Assembly: GCF_000220525.1 (NCBI RefSeq)
Contig: NZ_AFPK01000034.1
Coordinates: 1-64,000 of the forward strand
DNA length: 64,000 nt
From: Ochrovirga pacifica
Lineage (GTDB): Bacteria > Bacteroidota > Bacteroidia > Flavobacteriales > Flavobacteriaceae
Direction: 5' to 3'
The position numbers were made by a program, and so were the translations under genes. The notes under the pieces were generated by a model, which was not told where the DNA came from, searched no databases, and saw only the letters and a program-made list of their open reading frames with translations. This document shows, piece by piece, positions 61,201-64,000 of the stretch. Each line of letters opens with the position of its first letter. Positions within the stretch are counted from its first letter, which is position 1.

Positions 61201-62436
61201 AATAGATGTTTCTATTTTAAAAAACTCCTTATAGTCGTTCCCTTTTTTACAGATATTAATTCCCCCACCAGAAGTTCCAATCCACAAGTTTTGATTTTTA
61301 TCTTCATAAAAAGTACGTACTGTGTTGTAACTTAAACTCTTTTCGTCAATCGTATTTTTTACGAGCTGGAATTGTTTTTTTTCATGGTCTATTTTATTCA
61401 CTCCTCCTCCTTGAGTTCCAATCCAAACAATTCCTGTTTTGTCTACAAACAAAGAACTAATTACATTGTTGTTAATGCTATTTTGATCTTCTGGACTGTA
61501 CCTAAATTTTTCTATAAAACGAGGAGATTCGTCCTTGTTAACAATCTTAAATTGAAACAAACCACCGTAGCCACCAAGCCAAAGATTGTCTTTTTTGTCT
61601 ATGGTCATAGAGTTAATAAAGCCCCAGAATATTTGTTTTACTTTTTTATCAAACTTATTAGGGTCGTACATAAAAGCACCAACTCCAGTACCAATAATAA
61701 TTCTTCCGTACTTGTCTTCTATCATATCATTAACAGGAGCTTTGGGTAAACCTAACATGTTGTTGATATGCTTAAAATAAATTTCGTCCATAGAATCCCT
61801 AGACATCATAAACAAACCCTCTGTATCTCCCACCCAAATTTGGTTCTGACTGTCTTGAAATATACTATGCACTCTATTTTTGTTAGATCTGCTAGCAATT
61901 TCTTCTCCTGTAATTTTAAAATGTTTAAAATTTAAAGAACCATTAAAGTCTTTAATGCTTGCCACGTCTAACCCTTTGTTGTTCCCTACCCACAAGCGAT
62001 CTTCTTTATCTATAAAAACGCAGCTAACATGATTGTTTCTAAGACTGTTAGGGTCATTTTTGTCGTGTGTAAAATGTAAAAATTCATCCTTTACTTTATC
62101 GTAATAGTTTACCCCTTTTCCTGTAGTTCCTATCCAGATATTGTTATGCTTATCTCCTGCAATAGAGTATACCAGGTTACTATTAATAGAGGTTTTATCA
62201 TTAATGTCAGGTTTGTATACCGTAAAATCATATCCGTCAAATTTGTTAAGGCCATCGTGTGTTCCAAACCACATAAAACCTTTTTGATCTTGATAAATAG
62301 TGTTTATATCTCCTTGAGACAATCCATTACTTGTAGTAATATGGTCAAAATAAATACTTTTCTGGGCAAAAAATAATTGTGTTATTAAGAAAAAAACAAT
62401 CGAAAATAGTTGTTTTAATTTATGAGATGTAGTCAT
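58210..62436 (-). CDS. Hybrid two-component system sensor/AraC-type regulator (HTCS)
   Basis: A 1408-residue single-chain two-component system that senses a glycan in the periplasm and activates its utilisation locus. Order: signal peptide (1-24); two-bladed propeller sensor of Reg_prop repeats (NTIYQDQKGFMWFGTHDGLNKFDG and similar) to about 690; Y_Y_Y domain at about 740-810; one membrane helix at 822-844; histidine kinase with H878 in NVSHEFRTPL; HATPase with NLLSNAYKFTP and GIGIGLAFTKNLVELH; receiver domain with phospho-acceptor D1194 in IITDLVMHIMD; AraC helix-turn-helix at about 1310-1395 (LVNEIGQSRSNLYLKLKEITG). All catalytic residues are present. It is convergent with the susC operon and almost certainly controls it. 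Confidence 0.95.
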   Translation of the reverse strand: MTTSHKLKQLFSIVFFLITQLFFAQKSIYFDHITTSNGLSQGDINTIYQDQKGFMWFGTHDGLNKFDGYDFTVYKPDINDKTSINSNLVYSIAGDKHNNIWIGTTGKGVNYYDKVKDEFLHFTHDKNDPNSLRNNHVSCVFIDKEDRLWVGNNKGLDVASIKDFNGSLNFKHFKITGEEIASRSNKNRVHSIFQDSQNQIWVGDTEGLFMMSRDSMDEIYFKHINNMLGLPKAPVNDMIEDKYGRIIIGTGVGAFMYDPNKFDKKVKQIFWGFINSMTIDKKDNLWLGGYGGLFQFKIVNKDESPRFIEKFRYSPEDQNSINNNVISSLFVDKTGIVWIGTQGGGVNKIDHEKKQFQLVKNTIDEKSLSYNTVRTFYEDKNQNLWIGTSGGGINICKKGNDYKEFFKIETSIKKCFSIQGIDNDTKMLLGFESYPGLYELDLKKIKNIENISEKDLVANDVKESVFSMLEDSNKNVWIGTYNGGLYRWLKDKKNNTYKKERLYHEPSDPNSLPSDIIRAIHEDHLGNIWLGTANGLSKLVVSEIDKNSPKFINYYHNPSNEKSISHNYILQVKQTKDKSLWIGTLGGGINKLTTAIDQNKASFIHFSEKDGLSNNVIKGFLEDDEGNLWISSNKGISKFDLNNKTFKNYDQNDGLQGNEFVETSSIKRKNGELLFGGTNGFNVFRPKKIKDNPHKANAVITKFSIDNQPIKRGDKFNNRVIFDKAIYETKELELKYDENSISFEFAALHYSVPSKNKFAYKLEGFDKSWIYTNAKKRFANYTNLSPGNYTLKVKAANNDNIWEENYTEMAIKIVPPFWKTTQAYVIYSIAFILLLILFWKYILNKAKNKHQLEVKELEKEKKEELQNLKLEFFTNVSHEFRTPLTLIKGPLDVLQKRGLELKPDAFKEQLRLMEKNTNYLLRLVNQLLDFRKMNQGKTTLVMRNSNIVSFIKEVAEPFQFLVHKKEINFTINNSSNSIYSWFDHDAIEKIINNLLSNAYKFTPKEGTIEVSVSENENKVVIQVKDSGIGIAPDRMKNIFERYYTKKDKNENNPKGIGIGLAFTKNLVELHQGTIEVKSEPNQGTEFTIQLPIEKEAYLNIPEIVCKEDSDGDYARRSSESESIAIDMNDDIADESIAKQRSNELPILLIVDDNKDIRSFIRYSLEDEYKIYEAENGKEGFEIATKIIPNVIITDLVMHIMDGIELCEKLKTTVTTSHIPVLILSAKLSQEKELESLQHGADDYIRKPFDIELLNLKLKNITKKRALLRKRFNREVDLQPEEVTVTSADERFLKQVIEIIDKHMTNTEFSVETLVNEIGQSRSNLYLKLKEITGLSSSEFIRSIRLKRAMQLFDTTDLPVKEVMYKTGFSTASYFSKCFKKQFGAKPSDYLNKKKGNSGNISVDDLLDK

Positions 62437-62461
62437 ATATAATCCTTGTTCTTGATTCTTT

Positions 62462-62469
62462 CAAATTTA
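62462..62469 (-). promoter_or_regulatory. -7 box of the hybrid regulator gene
   Basis: TAAATTTG on the minus strand, 25 bp before the ATG. No -33 TTG at the usual distance. Confidence 0.5.
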
Positions 62470-62626
62470 AGAAAATCTTAAGAAGTAATACGATTCTAAC
62501 TGTTTTGAATTACTGGTTTAAACATTTGTTGTTGATTTTGTTCATAACTCTTTTAATAACTTAAGTTTTTTATGATATTAAACAATAAGATAAAAAGGTA
62601 TTTTTATATTTATAAAAGAGTTTTTA

Positions 62627-63079
62627 GTGTTTTATTATTCGTTCCAAGTAGTTTTTAAAGAAGTCCCTAAGCATATCAGTTTGTGTTTTTCCATTTGTGG
62701 CTGCCCGTTAAGGTGTAAGGGGTGTCATTCTCCATTCTTGTTTAAAAATGAAAATGGGAAAAAACTATACAAACCAGATTATGTAAAAAAGTTAAAATCG
62801 TATCAAAATTTGGCTACTTGTGTTTTGTTTATGGGAGGCGAATGGGAGCAAGAAGCACTGATAGATTTTTTAAGAATTGCTAAACAGCATCATTACAAAA
62901 CTTGTTTGTATACAGGACTTAATCATGTAGATCTTAGCATAAGCCAGTATTTAGATTATTTAAAAACCGGAAGTTGGCAAGCCAGTCTGGGGGGCTTAGA
63001 AAGTAGACAAACCAATCAGCGATTTACAGAATTGGCTACAGGTAAAATATTGAACTCATATTTTCAAAAAAATACATAA
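62627..63079 (+). CDS. nrdG: Anaerobic ribonucleoside-triphosphate reductase activating protein
   Basis: A 150-residue radical-SAM activase that installs the glycyl radical on NrdD. The iron-sulfur motif is GCPLRCKGCH (CX3CX2C), followed by FLFKNENGKKLY and the glycine-rich VLFMGGEWEQ of the SAM site. The start is a GTG at 62627, chosen because EVPKHISLCFSICGCPLRCKGC needs the upstream residues seen in the family (YYSFQVVFKEVP); no ATG lies in frame before the motif. The nrdD ATG follows the stop codon directly, with no base between. Having nrdG before nrdD is the reverse of the E. coli order. Confidence 0.92.
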   Translation: MFYYSFQVVFKEVPKHISLCFSICGCPLRCKGCHSPFLFKNENGKKLYKPDYVKKLKSYQNLATCVLFMGGEWEQEALIDFLRIAKQHHYKTCLYTGLNHVDLSISQYLDYLKTGSWQASLGGLESRQTNQRFTELATGKILNSYFQKNT

Positions 63080-64000
63080 ATGATACAATTAACACAAGAT
63101 CAGATAAACAAAAAAGTAGCGTATATTCAGTATTATTTACAAGCAAACAATGCTGCAGATGCCTCTAAATTAGATGCCAATGCCAATGTTACACACAAAA
63201 ATATAGCCACATTAGAGGCAGAGCTGAACAAAGATGTGAACATACAAGTCAATAGAGCTTTGGTAAAGCGTAAGATAGCTTCTATTTTTAATGAGTCTTT
63301 GGCTAATGAATACGAACGCCAAATAGAATCTCATGAAATTTATATACACGATGAAACGTCTCTAAAACCTTATTGTGTTTCTATCAATATGTACCCTTTT
63401 TTACTAGATGGATTGACAAAACTGGGAGGAGAAAGTAAAGCTCCCAAACATTTAGAAAGTTTTTGTGGGGAATTTGTGAACTTAGTTTTTGCAATCAGCT
63501 CTCAGTTTGCCGGAGCGTTGGCAACAGTAGAATTTTTAATGTATTTTGATTATTTTTCAGCGGTCGATTATGGAGAGGATTATTTAGAAACGTTTCCAGA
63601 CACCATTCAAAATCATTTACAACATGTGGTGTATGCCATCAATCAACCAGCGGCAGCCCGTGGCTATCAGTCCGTTTTTTGGAATATTTCTTTGTATGAT
63701 GAGTTTTATTTTAAAAGCATGTTTGGCAATTTTGTTTTTCCTGATGGAGTGAAACCTCAATGGGAGCGATTAAAAAAATTACAGCAATTTTTTATGACTT
63801 GGTTCAATGCCGAGAGAACAAAAGCAATCCTAACATTCCCTGTAGTTACAGCGGCTATGTTAACTGAAAATAATCAGCCAAAAGATGTTGGTTTTGCGTG
63901 GATGTGTGCCAAAGAGTTAAGCCAAGGCAATTCTTTCTTTATATATCAATCAGAAAATGCAGATAGCTTGGCTTCTTGTTGTAGGCTAAGAAACGAAATT
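63080..64000 (+). CDS. nrdD: Anaerobic ribonucleoside-triphosphate reductase, N-terminal part (runs off the window)
   Basis: An open frame of 307 codons from ATG at 63080 to the window end, beginning MIQLTQDQINKKVAYIQYYL. IYIHDETSLKPYCVSINMYPFLLDGL, SFCGEFVNLVFAISSQFAGALATVEFLMYFDYF, FWNISLYDEFYF, LTFPVVTAAML and the final ADSLASCCRLRNEI match class III ribonucleotide reductases, the last containing the active-site Cys region. No ATP-cone domain precedes the catalytic part. The glycyl-radical C-terminus lies beyond the window. With nrdG it makes dNTPs without oxygen. Confidence 0.93.
   Translation, partial: MIQLTQDQINKKVAYIQYYLQANNAADASKLDANANVTHKNIATLEAELNKDVNIQVNRALVKRKIASIFNESLANEYERQIESHEIYIHDETSLKPYCVSINMYPFLLDGLTKLGGESKAPKHLESFCGEFVNLVFAISSQFAGALATVEFLMYFDYFSAVDYGEDYLETFPDTIQNHLQHVVYAINQPAAARGYQSVFWNISLYDEFYFKSMFGNFVFPDGVKPQWERLKKLQQFFMTWFNAERTKAILTFPVVTAAMLTENNQPKDVGFAWMCAKELSQGNSFFIYQSENADSLASCCRLRNEI

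Overview
The window is AT-rich chromosomal DNA (by eye about one third G+C) from a member of the Bacteroidota, most likely a marine Flavobacteriaceae. The evidence is the promoter type (TTG, 18-20 nt, TAnnTTTG, seen before tRNA, SRP RNA, ruvB and susC genes), a SusC/SusD pair with a hybrid two-component regulator, split transketolase, DUF4199, DUF4301 and DUF4494 proteins, an agarase-like GH16 lipoprotein, and tRNA genes that do not encode CCA. The species cannot be named from the sequence. Most of the window is housekeeping. No phage, insertion sequence, CRISPR array or rRNA was seen.

Layout. 0-2 kb: a complete tyrosine recombinase, an HU-like protein and a degenerate array of A/T-tract units with a period of about 21 bp; the left edge carries a palindromic site at the 3' end of the recombinase gene. 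2-13 kb: ychF, a DUF2721 protein, the two specific subunits of 2-oxoglutarate dehydrogenase (sucA, sucB), a lipoprotein dehydrogenase/cytochrome c fusion, a sterol-desaturase-like enzyme and ruvB. The segment 3.97-10.85 kb is bounded by two outward-facing, almost identical 119-bp inverted repeats, each carrying tRNA-Asn. 13-23 kb: a SulP transporter, DUF4301, a phosphopantetheinyl transferase, ahcY, a glycosyltransferase set among repeated CATTCGTC-type sites, the C-terminal half of transketolase, maf and smpB.

23-38 kb: two ABC-F ATPases (one is EttA), glyA, two short paralogous peptides missed by usual length cut-offs, a Crp/Fnr-type regulator, an aldehyde dehydrogenase, an SGNH hydrolase/esterase pair, an M20 peptidase and tRNA-Leu. 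38-50 kb: an Smr protein, a phosphohexomutase, a glycosyltransferase/DUF4199 pair, the small SRP RNA, several small membrane proteins, murB, a CBM9-like lipoprotein, the GH16 enzyme and an exported DUF1800/DUF1501 pair. 50-62.5 kb: initiator tRNA and a polysaccharide utilisation locus (SusC, SusD, a third surface lipoprotein and a convergent hybrid sensor/AraC regulator) with no glycosidase inside it. 62.6-64 kb: nrdG and the start of nrdD.

The parts most worth a second look are: the recombinase/HU/21-bp-period array; the three consecutive transcription units at 18.8-20.6 kb that share direct repeats spaced 21 bp, two of which look non-coding; the tandem peptide genes at 28.5-29.0 kb; an orphan promoter-to-terminator RNA at 23.3 kb; and the tRNA-Asn inverted repeats.
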